A DNA stretch of 13,589 nt from Lachnospiraceae bacterium UBA7481 (lineage in GTDB: Bacteria > Bacillota > Clostridia > Lachnospirales > Lachnospiraceae). Position 1 is the stretch's first letter; each line of letters begins with the position of its first letter. The translations under genes were made by a program, and so were the position numbers. Below, one piece after another: positions 1 to 6,471 of this stretch. The notes below the pieces were generated by a model. The model did no database searches, was not told the origin of the DNA, and saw only the letters and a list, made by a program, of their open reading frames with translations. The stretch spans positions 3,605 to 17,193 of the forward strand of contig DLOP01000035.1 in NCBI GenBank assembly GCA_002478505.1. Direction: 5' to 3'.

Positions 1-224
1 CAGCATTTTCCCTTTTTCTTTTTGTCCTCCTCATCATCACAGGTAAGCCCCCTATTATTGGAGCCGATCACAATATGCTTCTTCGGTGAAAAGAAGATCC
101 CCAGCACCATTCCATAAAGAAATGCCACTGCCACCATCAGGCAGAATTCCTTCTTCGTGATCGTTTTTTCTTCTCCCATTAATTCCTGCAGTTCATCCCA
201 TGTTACTTCCCATTTTTCTTTCAT
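1..224 (-). CDS. Small putative membrane protein, 3' end outside window
   Basis: I do not recognise this gene. Read from 224 leftward it gives at least 74 residues and runs off the left edge without a stop. The N-terminus (about residues 1-25) is charged, with a WEVTWDELQELMGEEK stretch. A hydrophobic segment follows at about residues 26-42 (MVAVAFLYGMVLGIFF), then a SPKKH turn and a very acidic-basic tail (DDEEDKKKKGK). This suggests a single-pass protein with a charged cytoplasmic tail. Two ATGs are possible, at 230 and 224. The GGAGG on the minus strand (about 233-238) is 8 bases from the ATG at 224 but only 2 from the one at 230, so 224 is preferred. It is the first convincing gene downstream of the T-box leader at 376-606. 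Confidence 0.6.
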   Translation of the reverse strand, partial: MKEKWEVTWDELQELMGEEKTITKKEFCLMVAVAFLYGMVLGIFFSPKKHIVIGSNNRGLTCDDEEDKKKKGKC

Positions 225-226
225 TT

Positions 227-346
227 TCATAACCTCCTTAAAAATAATTTTTCTACTTTTTTACATTTCCCAAACATTTTACCCATATTGCATTTATATA
301 ATGCAGTATCGCAATACTTTCCCTCATCGGACAAACGTTGTACCAT
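227..346 (-). CDS. Possible 39-aa leader ORF between T-box and membrane gene
   Basis: An open frame of 39 codons starts at the ATG at 346, five bases after an AAAGGA-like ribosome-binding site, and ends in TGA overlapping the ATG at 230. The product is basic with three cysteines (CDTALYKCNMGK and FGKC) and matches nothing I know. The junction resembles translational coupling to the downstream gene. A frame of this length can occur by chance, so this is a candidate only. Confidence 0.25.
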   Translation of the reverse strand: MVQRLSDEGKYCDTALYKCNMGKMFGKCKKVEKLFLRRL

Positions 347-361
347 ATATCCTTTAACCGC

Positions 362-407
362 CTCAAAATATAAAATCCCTTACACCAGACTTCTCTGATG
401 TAAGGGA
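362..407 (-). terminator. Intrinsic terminator of the T-box leader
   Basis: On the minus strand, arms 407-401 and 382-376 pair perfectly (TCCCTTA/TAAGGGA), and the stem continues inward to about 14 pairs with one G-U wobble around a 4-base loop. It is followed by an ATTTTATATTTT stretch. It lies directly after the T-box motif, as expected for the terminator that competes with the antiterminator. Confidence 0.8.
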
Positions 408-606
408 CGAAATACAATTCCGCGGTTCCACCCTGATTGCCTGCCTCAGCAGACCTCTTTCTTTGATGATAACGGTATCACCGGACTCCGATTAAGGATC
501 ACTCAGGGGTGGTCTTCACAAAGTACCTGCCGTCGCGCTCCCAGCCTATGGCGCGGCTCTCTGCAGACAGTTTTCTCTGCTACTCTTCCCATCAACGCTT
601 TCTATC
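376..606 (-). promoter_or_regulatory. T-box riboswitch leader, probably threonine-specific
   Basis: The conserved T-box motif AGGGTGGAACCGCGG lies at 434-420 on the minus strand. Stem I features upstream include a GGGAAGAGTAG segment near 590-580, the AGAGAG element near 565, and a specifier region GAAG-ACC-ACCCCTGAG with ACC at 513-511. The layout matches T-boxes of the tyrS type, where the specifier follows a GAA-N and precedes an A. ACC specifies threonine. The alternative in-register reading GAC (Asp) is less likely because the TGGA bulge implies a discriminator U, whereas tRNA-Asp carries G. Uncharged tRNA would favour antitermination and expression of the genes to the left. The immediate downstream gene is a small membrane protein; a synthetase or transporter may lie beyond the window edge. 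Confidence 0.9.
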
Positions 607-615
607 TTTCTTAAT

Positions 616-644
616 ATAGTATCTCTTTTTTATTCTTTTGTAAA
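616..644 (-). promoter_or_regulatory. Sigma-A-type promoter of the T-box transcript
   Basis: On the minus strand, a -35 TTTACA (644-639) and a -10 TACTAT (621-616) are separated by exactly 17 bases. A start near 609 would begin the transcript just ahead of stem I of the T-box. Confidence 0.65.
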
Positions 645-724
645 CCGCTTTTCAAAAAAACTTAAATAAATTTTTTTAAAATGCTATTGTTCTTTTTAAA
701 AATCCTCACAAATATTTCAAAATG

Positions 725-952
725 TTATTCCAGATTCTTCAGGATCTCTATCAATTCCATATCCGATGCCGTCAGCTTTACATTAGTTTCCAGACGTTTC
801 CCTTCCGGCGTCACAACAGCAATCTCAACAATCGACTCCTCTTTGATGCCGCTCTGCTGCACCGCCTTGATAAACAGCGGAAATTTGGGATGATTTGCCG
901 AAAAAGTATCCCATGCCCCTTTGATCTTAAACAATACTGCCGGATTTAACAT
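725..952 (-). CDS. Conserved-looking small protein of unknown function
   Basis: This 75-residue protein has a clear GGGAGG ribosome-binding site six bases before the ATG at 952. It begins MLNPAVLFKIKGAWDTFSANHPKFPLF and has a likely beta-strand stretch (IVEIAVVTPEGKRLETNVKL) and an acidic helical end (SDMELIEILKNLE). It has no signal peptide or membrane segment and no cysteine. I recall similar short hypothetical proteins in Lachnospiraceae genomes but know no function. It stands alone, with 172 bases upstream and about 80 downstream before the T-box promoter. The upstream region holds a perfect 12-bp inverted repeat (984-1042) that may form part of its 5' leader. Confidence 0.75.
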   Translation of the reverse strand: MLNPAVLFKIKGAWDTFSANHPKFPLFIKAVQQSGIKEESIVEIAVVTPEGKRLETNVKLTASDMELIEILKNLE

Positions 953-983
953 AGTTAGCCTCCCTGTTGCGACTGTTTTTTAT

Positions 984-1042
984 GATCATTTCCAAAATGC
1001 CTGTCCTATCCGCCAAAAACCCAAAAATCATTGGAAATGATC
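984..1042. repeat. Perfect 12-bp inverted repeat upstream of the 725-952 gene
   Basis: GATCATTTCCAA at 984-995 is the exact reverse complement of TTGGAAATGATC at 1031-1042, with 35 bases between. It lies within about 100 bases of the start codon at 952. Neither side carries the T run of a terminator. It may be a leader hairpin or a split operator. Confidence 0.6.
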
Positions 1043-1079
1043 TTCTTTGATAAAATCGAATTTCTTTATAATCATATTA

Positions 1080-1117
1080 TATTTTAAATAAATTATCAAA
1101 TATATTTATTTAAAATA
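1080..1117. repeat. AT-only inverted repeat after the YmxH-family gene
   Basis: Arms of 14 bases (1080-1093 and 1104-1117) pair perfectly around a 10-base loop and consist only of A and T. It begins 8 bases beyond the stop of the gene ending at 1126. It could act as a weak terminator or RNA end-protecting stem, though in such AT-rich DNA it may have no function. Confidence 0.4.
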
Positions 1118-1125
1118 ATATTTTT

Positions 1126-1353
1126 TCATATATCCACCAGTATGATATCCGGTCCGATCTGCTTAATCTCCGCATACTGGATCACGCAGCCGGCATCACA
1201 ACTGAAACAGCTCAGAAAATGAAATTTCCCCTGCACCGTGATGGAGCATATCTTTCCCGTGCAATGGTCAAATTCCAGATCCGTGACGTTTCCCAGCTTC
1301 TTGCAGTTATTAATATTGATTACTTCCTTACAGCGTAGTTCCGAAAAAAGCAT
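1126..1353 (-). CDS. YlmC/YmxH family sporulation protein (PRC-barrel-like)
   Basis: The 75-residue product begins MLFSELRCKEVININNCKKLG and continues with VTDLEFDHCTGKICSITVQG, the pattern of the short PRC-barrel-like YlmC/YmxH family found in endospore formers. Its exact biochemical role is not established. The start at 1353 is set by AGGAGG eight bases upstream; longer readings of the frame lack such a site and would run into sigG. Cysteines at 8, 17, 31, 36, 49, 52 and 56 are unusually many for its size. It is divergent from sigG, 114 bases away, which fits a sporulation role. Confidence 0.8.
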   Translation of the reverse strand: MLFSELRCKEVININNCKKLGNVTDLEFDHCTGKICSITVQGKFHFLSCFSCDAGCVIQYAEIKQIGPDIILVDI

Positions 1354-1399
1354 AATCCCACCTCCTGTAATACTATATGCACAAAACTTAAAATCGTAA

Positions 1400-1429
1400 G
1401 TATAAAACCATTCATTTCCGCGCAAGATA
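1400..1429 (+). promoter_or_regulatory. Putative sigma-F/sigma-G promoter of sigG
   Basis: GTATA at 1400-1404 resembles the -35 of forespore promoters. Fifteen bases further, GCGCAAGATA at 1420-1429 resembles a sigma-F -10, and the inner CAAGATA (1423-1429, 18 bases from the -35) resembles the sigma-G -10 pattern. In Bacillus subtilis sigG is read by sigma-F and by its own product, so this match is expected, but it rests on inspection only. Confidence 0.4.
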
Positions 1430-1467
1430 AATATGCAGCTGACAAACTTATAAAGGCAGGAACTCTG

Positions 1468-2244
1468 ATGGCAGTCCAAAAAGTAGAAATCTGCGGTGTC
1501 AATACCGCCAAACTTCCATTACTTAAATCCCATGAAACGGAAGAATTGTTTAAAAAGATAAAGCAGGGGGATATGACTGCAAGAGAGCAATTTATCAAAG
1601 GCAATCTCCGCCTTGTCCTAAGCGTCATTAAACGTTTTTCCTCCACCAATGAAAATGTTGACGACCTGTTTCAGATCGGATGTATCGGTCTGATCAAAGC
1701 CATAGATAATTTTGATACCACTCTGAACGTGAAGTTCTCCACGTATGCAGTCCCTATGATCATAGGAGAGATCCGCCGTTTTTTGCGCGACAACTCCTCC
1801 ATCCGCGTCAGCCGTTCCTTAAAGGACACGGCATACAAGGCGATCTATGCCAGGGACTACCTGACACGTAAAAATGCATTGGAGCCCACCATTGCAGAGA
1901 TTGCAACGGAGATCGGCATGACCAAGGAAGATATCGTCTATGCCCTGGATGCGATCCAGAGTCCGCTGAGTCTCTACGAACCGGTCTATACGGAAGGCGG
2001 AGACACGCTGTATGTCATGGATCAGATCTCAGATAAAAAAAATAAGGAAAGCCGTTGGGTAGAGCAGCTTTCCCTGACAGAAGCCATGAAGCATCTGAAT
2101 GAACGGGAACATGAGATCGTCACGCTGCGCTTTTTTGAAGGCAAGACCCAGATGGAGGTTGCCGATATGATCGGCATTTCCCAAGCTCAGGTGTCGCGCC
2201 TTGAAAAAAACGCCCTGCGTATCATGCGTGACTATCTTCTTTAA
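1468..2244 (+). CDS. sigG: RNA polymerase sporulation sigma factor SigG
   Basis: This 258-residue protein is a sigma-70-family factor that directs late forespore transcription. The N-terminal KVEICGVNTAKLPLL is the hallmark of sigma-G. Region 2 (about 45-115) contains NLRLVLSVIKRF, VDDLFQIGCIGLIKAIDNFD and KFSTYAVPMIIGEIRRFLRD. Region 3 follows (about 116-190), with SRSLKDTAYKA and YVMDQISD. Region 4 (about 205-255) carries the helix-turn-helix QMEVADMIGISQAQVSRLEK. The length equals that of Bacillus SigG. The ATG at 1468 follows an AAGGCAGGA ribosome-binding site. It is single-cistron, divergent from the YmxH-family gene and convergent with pnp. Confidence 0.96.
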   Translation: MAVQKVEICGVNTAKLPLLKSHETEELFKKIKQGDMTAREQFIKGNLRLVLSVIKRFSSTNENVDDLFQIGCIGLIKAIDNFDTTLNVKFSTYAVPMIIGEIRRFLRDNSSIRVSRSLKDTAYKAIYARDYLTRKNALEPTIAEIATEIGMTKEDIVYALDAIQSPLSLYEPVYTEGGDTLYVMDQISDKKNKESRWVEQLSLTEAMKHLNEREHEIVTLRFFEGKTQMEVADMIGISQAQVSRLEKNALRIMRDYLL

Positions 2245-2250
2245 AATGAT

Positions 2251-2288
2251 AAACCGGCGCAGCCTGTATCGGATGCACCGGTTTTTTT
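2251..2288 (+). terminator. Intrinsic terminator of sigG
   Basis: A stem of AAACCGG (2251-2257) with CCGGTTT (2278-2284), extended by an imperfect GCAGCC/GGATGC inner stem, is followed by a run of T to 2288. It begins seven bases after the sigG stop. The pnp stop lies 35 bases beyond on the other strand; on that strand the hairpin is followed only by TTTATCATTTT, so it may help end pnp weakly. Confidence 0.85.
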
Positions 2289-2322
2289 AATCACTTTCTA
2301 ATCTTTTTACATTTTCTAACGC

Positions 2323-4413
2323 TTAATTCTGCGCGCAATCTTTGATGGAAAAGCTCATTCTGCCCATCTTATCCTTGCCAAGGCATACAACCTTCACCTC
2401 ATCGCCAAGCTGCAGGACGTCTTCCACCTTGTTGATCCTTTCCTTTGCAATTCTGGAGATGTGTACCATCCCCTCCTTGCCCGGTGCGAACTCGATAAAC
2501 GCGCCAAACTCCTTGATGCTGACTACTTTGCCTGCAAATATCTGTCCTTCCGCAAAGTCAGTCACGATCGTCTGGATCATGTCCACAGCCTCATCCATCT
2601 TCTCCATATCCGTGCCGCATACACTGACAGCGCCGTCATCTGTAATATCAATCTTTACGCCGGTACGGGCAATGATCTCATTGATCGTCTTACCTCGCTG
2701 TCCAACGACATCACCGATCTTCTCAGGATCGATCTTGATCTGAATGATCTTCGGCGCATATTTTCCGACTTCCTCACGCGGCTCCGCAATTGCTTTGGAC
2801 ATACATGTCTCCATGATAAACATCCTTGCGTCACGGCATCTTGCGATAGCGCCCTCTACGATGGGTCTTGTCAGACCATGGATCTTGATATCCATCTGGA
2901 TCGCGGTAATACCATCCTTCGTACCTGTAACCTTAAAGTCCATATCACCGAAGAAATCTTCCAATCCCTGAATATCTGTCAATAATACGAAATCATCATC
3001 TGTTTCCCCTGTTACCAGACCGCAGGAGATACCAGCCACCATTTTCTTAATAGGTACACCGGCCGCCATAAGCGACATACAGGAAGCACAGGTGGACGCC
3101 ATGGAAGTGGATCCGTTGGACTCAAATGTCTCAGATACGGTTCTGATCGCATATGGGAACTCCTCTTCCGAAGGAAGCACCGGCACCAGCGCACGCTCTG
3201 CCAACGCACCATGACCGATCTCCCTACGTCCCGGTCCGCGGCTGACTTTGGTCTCGCCTACGGAATAAGACGGGAAATTATAATGGTGCATATATCTCTT
3301 TGCCTTGTCATTCTCATCAAGTCCGTCGATCCTCTGTACCTCTGACAACGGAGCCAGCGTACATACATTACAGATCTGGGTCTGTCCACGGGTAAACATC
3401 GCGGAACCATGTACTCTGGGGATAATATCCACTTCTGCAGCCAGCTTTCTGATCTGTGTCAGCTCCCTGCCGTCCGGACGCTTATGATCCTTCAAGATCA
3501 TCTTTCTGACCGTCTTCTTCTGATACTGATAAAGCGCTTCCCCTAAGATGGCAAGCCACTCTTCATTCTCTGCAAAAGCTTCTTCCATCTTTGTCCTGAT
3601 ATCGCGGATATTTGCTTCCCTGATCTGCTTCTCATCCGTAAATACAGCTACTTCCATTTCCTCCGGTGTTACAATCTTCTTCATAGCGTCAAACATCTCT
3701 TCAGGAATCGCGCAGCTGGTATATTCATGCTTTTCTTTGCCGACCTCAGCCACAATATCATTGATCCACTTGATCAGTGACTGGTTGATGTCGTGCGCCT
3801 TATAGATCGCCTCAAGCATCTTCGCCTCCGGCACTTCATTGGCACCGGCTTCGATCATGATCACTTTTTCCGCCGTAGATGCAACCGTCAGCTGCATATC
3901 TCCGGTTCTCCAGATCTCCTGATTCGGATTGATGATCAATTCTCCGTCAACCAGTCCCATCTGTGTCATTGCGCAGGGACCGCAAAACGGAATATCGGAA
4001 ATACATGTTGCAATAGCGGAACCGATCATCGCCACCAGTTCCGGACGGCACTCAGGATCCACGCTCATTACAAGGTTATTTAACGTCACATCATTACGAT
4101 AATCCTTCGGGAACAGCGGCCTCATCGGGCGGTCAATTACACGGCTTGTCAGTACTGCATTCTCTGATGCCTTACCCTCACGCTTGTTAAATCCACCCGG
4201 AATCTTCCCTACGGAATAAAGCTTCTCTTCATATTCAACGGAAAGCGGGAAAAAATCAATCCCATCCCTCGGCTTTTCCGATGCAGTTGCGGTAGATAAT
4301 ACAGTCGTATCACCATAATGCATAAATGCAGCGCCATTGGCCTGTGCGGATACTCGTCCAATATCAACGCTTAAAGTACGTCCGCCAATTTCAATACTAA
4401 ATGTCTTATACAT
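2323..4413 (-). CDS. pnp: Polyribonucleotide nucleotidyltransferase (PNPase)
   Basis: This 696-residue protein is a 3'-to-5' phosphorolytic exoribonuclease that degrades RNA in the cytoplasm, releasing nucleoside diphosphates, and works as a trimer. The first RNase PH domain spans about residues 10-145, the all-helical domain about 240-310, and the second RNase PH domain about 312-545. The second carries the catalytic stretch RTVSETFESNGSTSMAS (424-440) and the conserved acidic residues D500 (TKDG) and D508 with K510 (MDIK). A KH domain (about 553-613) has its GQRG loop at 571-574, and an S1 domain fills about 623-692. The length is typical and no domain is broken. AAAGGAGA lies before the ATG at 4413. 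It sits downstream of rpsO, the classical order, separated by a strong hairpin. Confidence 0.98.
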   Translation of the reverse strand: MYKTFSIEIGGRTLSVDIGRVSAQANGAAFMHYGDTTVLSTATASEKPRDGIDFFPLSVEYEEKLYSVGKIPGGFNKREGKASENAVLTSRVIDRPMRPLFPKDYRNDVTLNNLVMSVDPECRPELVAMIGSAIATCISDIPFCGPCAMTQMGLVDGELIINPNQEIWRTGDMQLTVASTAEKVIMIEAGANEVPEAKMLEAIYKAHDINQSLIKWINDIVAEVGKEKHEYTSCAIPEEMFDAMKKIVTPEEMEVAVFTDEKQIREANIRDIRTKMEEAFAENEEWLAILGEALYQYQKKTVRKMILKDHKRPDGRELTQIRKLAAEVDIIPRVHGSAMFTRGQTQICNVCTLAPLSEVQRIDGLDENDKAKRYMHHYNFPSYSVGETKVSRGPGRREIGHGALAERALVPVLPSEEEFPYAIRTVSETFESNGSTSMASTCASCMSLMAAGVPIKKMVAGISCGLVTGETDDDFVLLTDIQGLEDFFGDMDFKVTGTKDGITAIQMDIKIHGLTRPIVEGAIARCRDARMFIMETCMSKAIAEPREEVGKYAPKIIQIKIDPEKIGDVVGQRGKTINEIIARTGVKIDITDDGAVSVCGTDMEKMDEAVDMIQTIVTDFAEGQIFAGKVVSIKEFGAFIEFAPGKEGMVHISRIAKERINKVEDVLQLGDEVKVVCLGKDKMGRMSFSIKDCAQN

Positions 4414-4441
4414 TTGTTTTCTCTCCTTTACTCAACCATAA

Positions 4442-4476
4442 AAGCGGATAATGAGACTTTTGTCCCATATCCGCTT
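4442..4476 (-). terminator. Hairpin between rpsO and pnp
   Basis: Arms AAGCGGATA and TATCCGCTT (4476-4468 and 4450-4442) pair perfectly and are continued inward by TGGGAC/GTCTCA around an AAAA loop. Only a short TTTTA follows on the minus strand, so it may be a partial terminator or an RNase processing site that separates rpsO and pnp messages. Confidence 0.6.
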
Positions 4477-4487
4477 CTCTTCTCTGA

Positions 4488-4754
4488 TTATTTTCTGATT
4501 CCGAGACGCTCGATTAGGGAACGGTATCTTTCGATATCCACTCTCTTAAGATAATCCAAAAGACCACGTCTCTTACCGATCATCTTGTACATACCGCGTC
4601 TTGAATGATGATCCAGTGGATGCTCCTTCAAATGTGCCGTAAGCTCCTCGATCCTTGCTGTCAGTATGGCGATCTGTACCTCAGGTGATCCTGTATCGCC
4701 CTCTTTCGTCGCGTACTTCGCGATTACTTCCTGTTTCTTTTCTGCTGAAATCAT
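4488..4754 (-). CDS. rpsO: 30S ribosomal protein S15
   Basis: The 88-residue product is ribosomal protein S15, a primary binder of 16S rRNA in the small-subunit platform. It contains the family signature from GDTGSPEVQIAILTARI (19-35) through LKEHPLDHHSRRGMYKMIGKRRGLLDYLK (42-70), ending RYRSLIERLGIRK. The ATG at 4754 follows GGAGG with an eight-base spacer; a longer in-frame reading to 4865 lacks support and would use the leader as coding sequence. It is transcribed from the promoter at 4856-4884 and precedes pnp. It is likely autoregulated through the structured leader at 4755-4849. Confidence 0.98.
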   Translation of the reverse strand: MISAEKKQEVIAKYATKEGDTGSPEVQIAILTARIEELTAHLKEHPLDHHSRRGMYKMIGKRRGLLDYLKRVDIERYRSLIERLGIRK

Positions 4755-4849
4755 GATATATCCTCCTAATTGATATTCTGCCAGTCCGGGGTGACGGTCG
4801 GAGAAACCGGTCATCTCAGTCCTGGTTAACTGTGGTTCTGACCACACAC
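4755..4849 (-). promoter_or_regulatory. Structured rpsO 5' leader, probable S15 autoregulatory RNA
   Basis: The inferred transcript start near 4849 gives a 95-base leader. On the minus strand it begins with hairpin TGTGGT-CAGA-ACCACA (4846-4831). A CCAG/CTGG stem (4825-4822 with 4784-4781) then encloses hairpin TGACCGGT...ACCGTCA (4813-4792) with one bulged C. S15 is known to repress its own mRNA through structurally different leaders in different bacterial groups; this assignment is by position and structure, not by a model match. Confidence 0.5.
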
Positions 4850-4855
4850 TGATAT

Positions 4856-4884
4856 ATGATAACACAATACCTTCTTATTGTAAA
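4856..4884 (-). promoter_or_regulatory. Sigma-A promoter of rpsO-pnp
   Basis: On the minus strand, -35 TTTACA (4884-4879) and -10 TATCAT (4861-4856) are separated by 17 bases. Confidence 0.7.
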
Positions 4885-4975
4885 CTATTATTTTTTATCG
4901 CCCCTGATCAGGATAGGCGTTGCTAAACTCCTGCTTTCAAAATTTTCGTTAAAATGTACCGTTTTCTCCCCGTTA

Positions 4976-5509
4976 CTACAATAAATTTCCGTCCGAATCA
5001 TAAAATGCATCACAATAAACCAGCTTCCCGGAAGTCTTATTCTTTGCCGATTCATCCAGAAACATAATCTGTAAATGATCATTATCAAACTCATTATCCG
5101 ATACCGTAATCCCATAAGGTCTGCCGCTCTCAAAACCAAACCGGGAATAATAGTCCCCTCCCAGCAAAGCGATCCACGGATAACTTGATTCCGTCGCTCT
5201 TCTGATACATTCTTTTACAAGGGCGGACCCTACTCCTGTATTTTGATATTCCTTCTGTACTCCTAACGGACCCAGTGCCAGACCAGCCTGACCACCGATC
5301 TCTGCTTTGGTCAGTATGTTATAGCCGATCACAGTTTCTCCGTCTAAAGCAATCACGCATAACTCCGGCAAATATCCGTCTGATTTCAATATTGTTTCCG
5401 CAAATTCCCACTCATTGAAAACTTCATTGCTTCCCTCATGAAAAAATACGCTTTTTAAAACCGTTTTCGTTCCTTGCAGAAATGAAATTTCAAATGACCT
5501 TATTTCCAT
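4976..5509 (-). CDS. GNAT family N-acetyltransferase, YhbS-like
   Basis: This 177-residue protein belongs to the GNAT superfamily, which transfers the acetyl group of acetyl-CoA to an amine; the substrate is unknown. Motif A is intact, LGPLGVQKEYQNTGVGSALV at 79-98, with the Q/RxxGxG loop as QNTGVG that binds the CoA pyrophosphate. The stretch ALLGGDYYSRFGF (114-126) is typical of the YhbS/COG3153 subgroup. GGAGGAG lies before the ATG at 5509. It is the last of three GNAT genes on this strand, 119 bases after the previous one, so it may be co-transcribed or have its own promoter. The rpsO promoter lies just beyond its stop, and no clear terminator is seen. Confidence 0.88.
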   Translation of the reverse strand: MEIRSFEISFLQGTKTVLKSVFFHEGSNEVFNEWEFAETILKSDGYLPELCVIALDGETVIGYNILTKAEIGGQAGLALGPLGVQKEYQNTGVGSALVKECIRRATESSYPWIALLGGDYYSRFGFESGRPYGITVSDNEFDNDHLQIMFLDESAKNKTSGKLVYCDAFYDSDGNLL

Positions 5510-5628
5510 AATCTTTTCTCCTCCAATTTCAATGTTATTCTAATAAACTGTATTATTGCTTCTAATCAATCCATATTTTACCTCCGTCAATACCATGGTT
5601 CCGTTCTTCAAACAGGAAGTTATCGTTC

Positions 5629-6420
5629 TCAGCCTACGGTACACAGCTTGCCTCTAAGGACATATCCGATTTTCTCGTAACAAGCATTCGATGCGGCATA
5701 ATCTGCATCAGTATAAAGCATAGGCATATATCCTGCGTCCTTTGCCATTTGGGTAACCTGATAAACAAGATTTTCTGCGTAGTGCTTTCTTCGATACTCC
5801 TCACGCGTATACACTAATCCGACACCTGCCAAATCACCATTTGGTCTGAAGTTACAAATAGCCACGTGTCTGCCTTCTGCATTTCTCCAAAGGAAGTGAC
5901 TGCCACTTCTTATGGCTTCCTCCGCTTTGCGGCGATATGCTTCGGGACTATCTTGATCTACCCCAGTTTCTCTATGAAAGAGATCCATAAACTCAACCAG
6001 CTCGTCGATATCCTCCGCCACACATCTATGTAATCCGCCGTCGGCCCGTACATGCGGTTCTATCGGGTTTGGACAGTCATAGGCAAACATATTTGTTGTA
6101 ATGGATAGAACCAGTGTATCTTCTGACGCTCTTCTTATAAAATAATCCGCCAAATCATATTTCAAATTGAAAGTATGCCCCCCAGTGAATAAACCATTTT
6201 CTTTGACAAGCTCATAGGCTTTTTCACTTTCTTCTTTCGCCACATCATTCGGAGTCCATATCCATACCGGATACGGATTGCATGTAAAGCAAATAATTAA
6301 CCTTTCATGATCAGTTAAAAGCAGTTCGCATTCTCCGCCCATAATGCGGCCAAGCACAAAAAATGTATATTTGTCCTTCTCTAATATTTTATAGTCTCTT
6401 TCATCTGTAAAGCAGTCCAT
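5629..6420 (-). CDS. GNAT family N-acetyltransferase (two-lobed, FR47-like C-terminal half)
   Basis: This 263-residue protein has an N-terminal part (about 1-125) with no motif I recognise and a C-terminal GNAT fold (about 126-263). Motif A reads VGLVYTREEYRRKHYAENLV (about 200-219), and the motif B region reads ASNACYEKIGY (about 242-252). In the pyrophosphate loop the usual RxxGxA glycine is a histidine (RRKHYA), which may weaken or alter CoA binding. The ATG at 6420 is chosen because GGAGG lies five bases upstream; a GTG at 6432 in the same frame overlaps that site. The substrate is unknown. It lies 51 bases after the next GNAT gene upstream and is probably in the same transcript. Confidence 0.82.
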   Translation of the reverse strand: MDCFTDERDYKILEKDKYTFFVLGRIMGGECELLLTDHERLIICFTCNPYPVWIWTPNDVAKEESEKAYELVKENGLFTGGHTFNLKYDLADYFIRRASEDTLVLSITTNMFAYDCPNPIEPHVRADGGLHRCVAEDIDELVEFMDLFHRETGVDQDSPEAYRRKAEEAIRSGSHFLWRNAEGRHVAICNFRPNGDLAGVGLVYTREEYRRKHYAENLVYQVTQMAKDAGYMPMLYTDADYAASNACYEKIGYVLRGKLCTVG

Positions 6421-6471
6421 AGTAACCTCCACAAATTTCTTTTTAATCGACCTGCGCGTTTCTGAATTGTA

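Noticed and set aside
1372..1397. A CATATAGT box with an upstream AC on the minus strand, resembling a sigma-K or sigma-E promoter for the YmxH-family gene
   Set aside because: The start site it implies would fall at or inside the ribosome-binding site of that gene, leaving no usable leader.
2461..2985. A 174-codon plus-strand frame antisense to pnp
   Set aside because: It is antisense to the KH and S1 coding region of pnp and arises from codon bias; no ribosome-binding site or known motif.
4895..4916. CCTGATCAGG palindrome with flanking GC after the YhbS-like gene, considered as a terminator
   Set aside because: On the minus strand it is followed by ATAAAAAATAA and on the plus strand by no T run, so neither side fits an intrinsic terminator.
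4888..5139. An 83-codon minus-strand frame overlapping the end of the YhbS-like GNAT gene
   Set aside because: It lies in another frame of a well-supported gene, has no ribosome-binding site and an unnatural composition.
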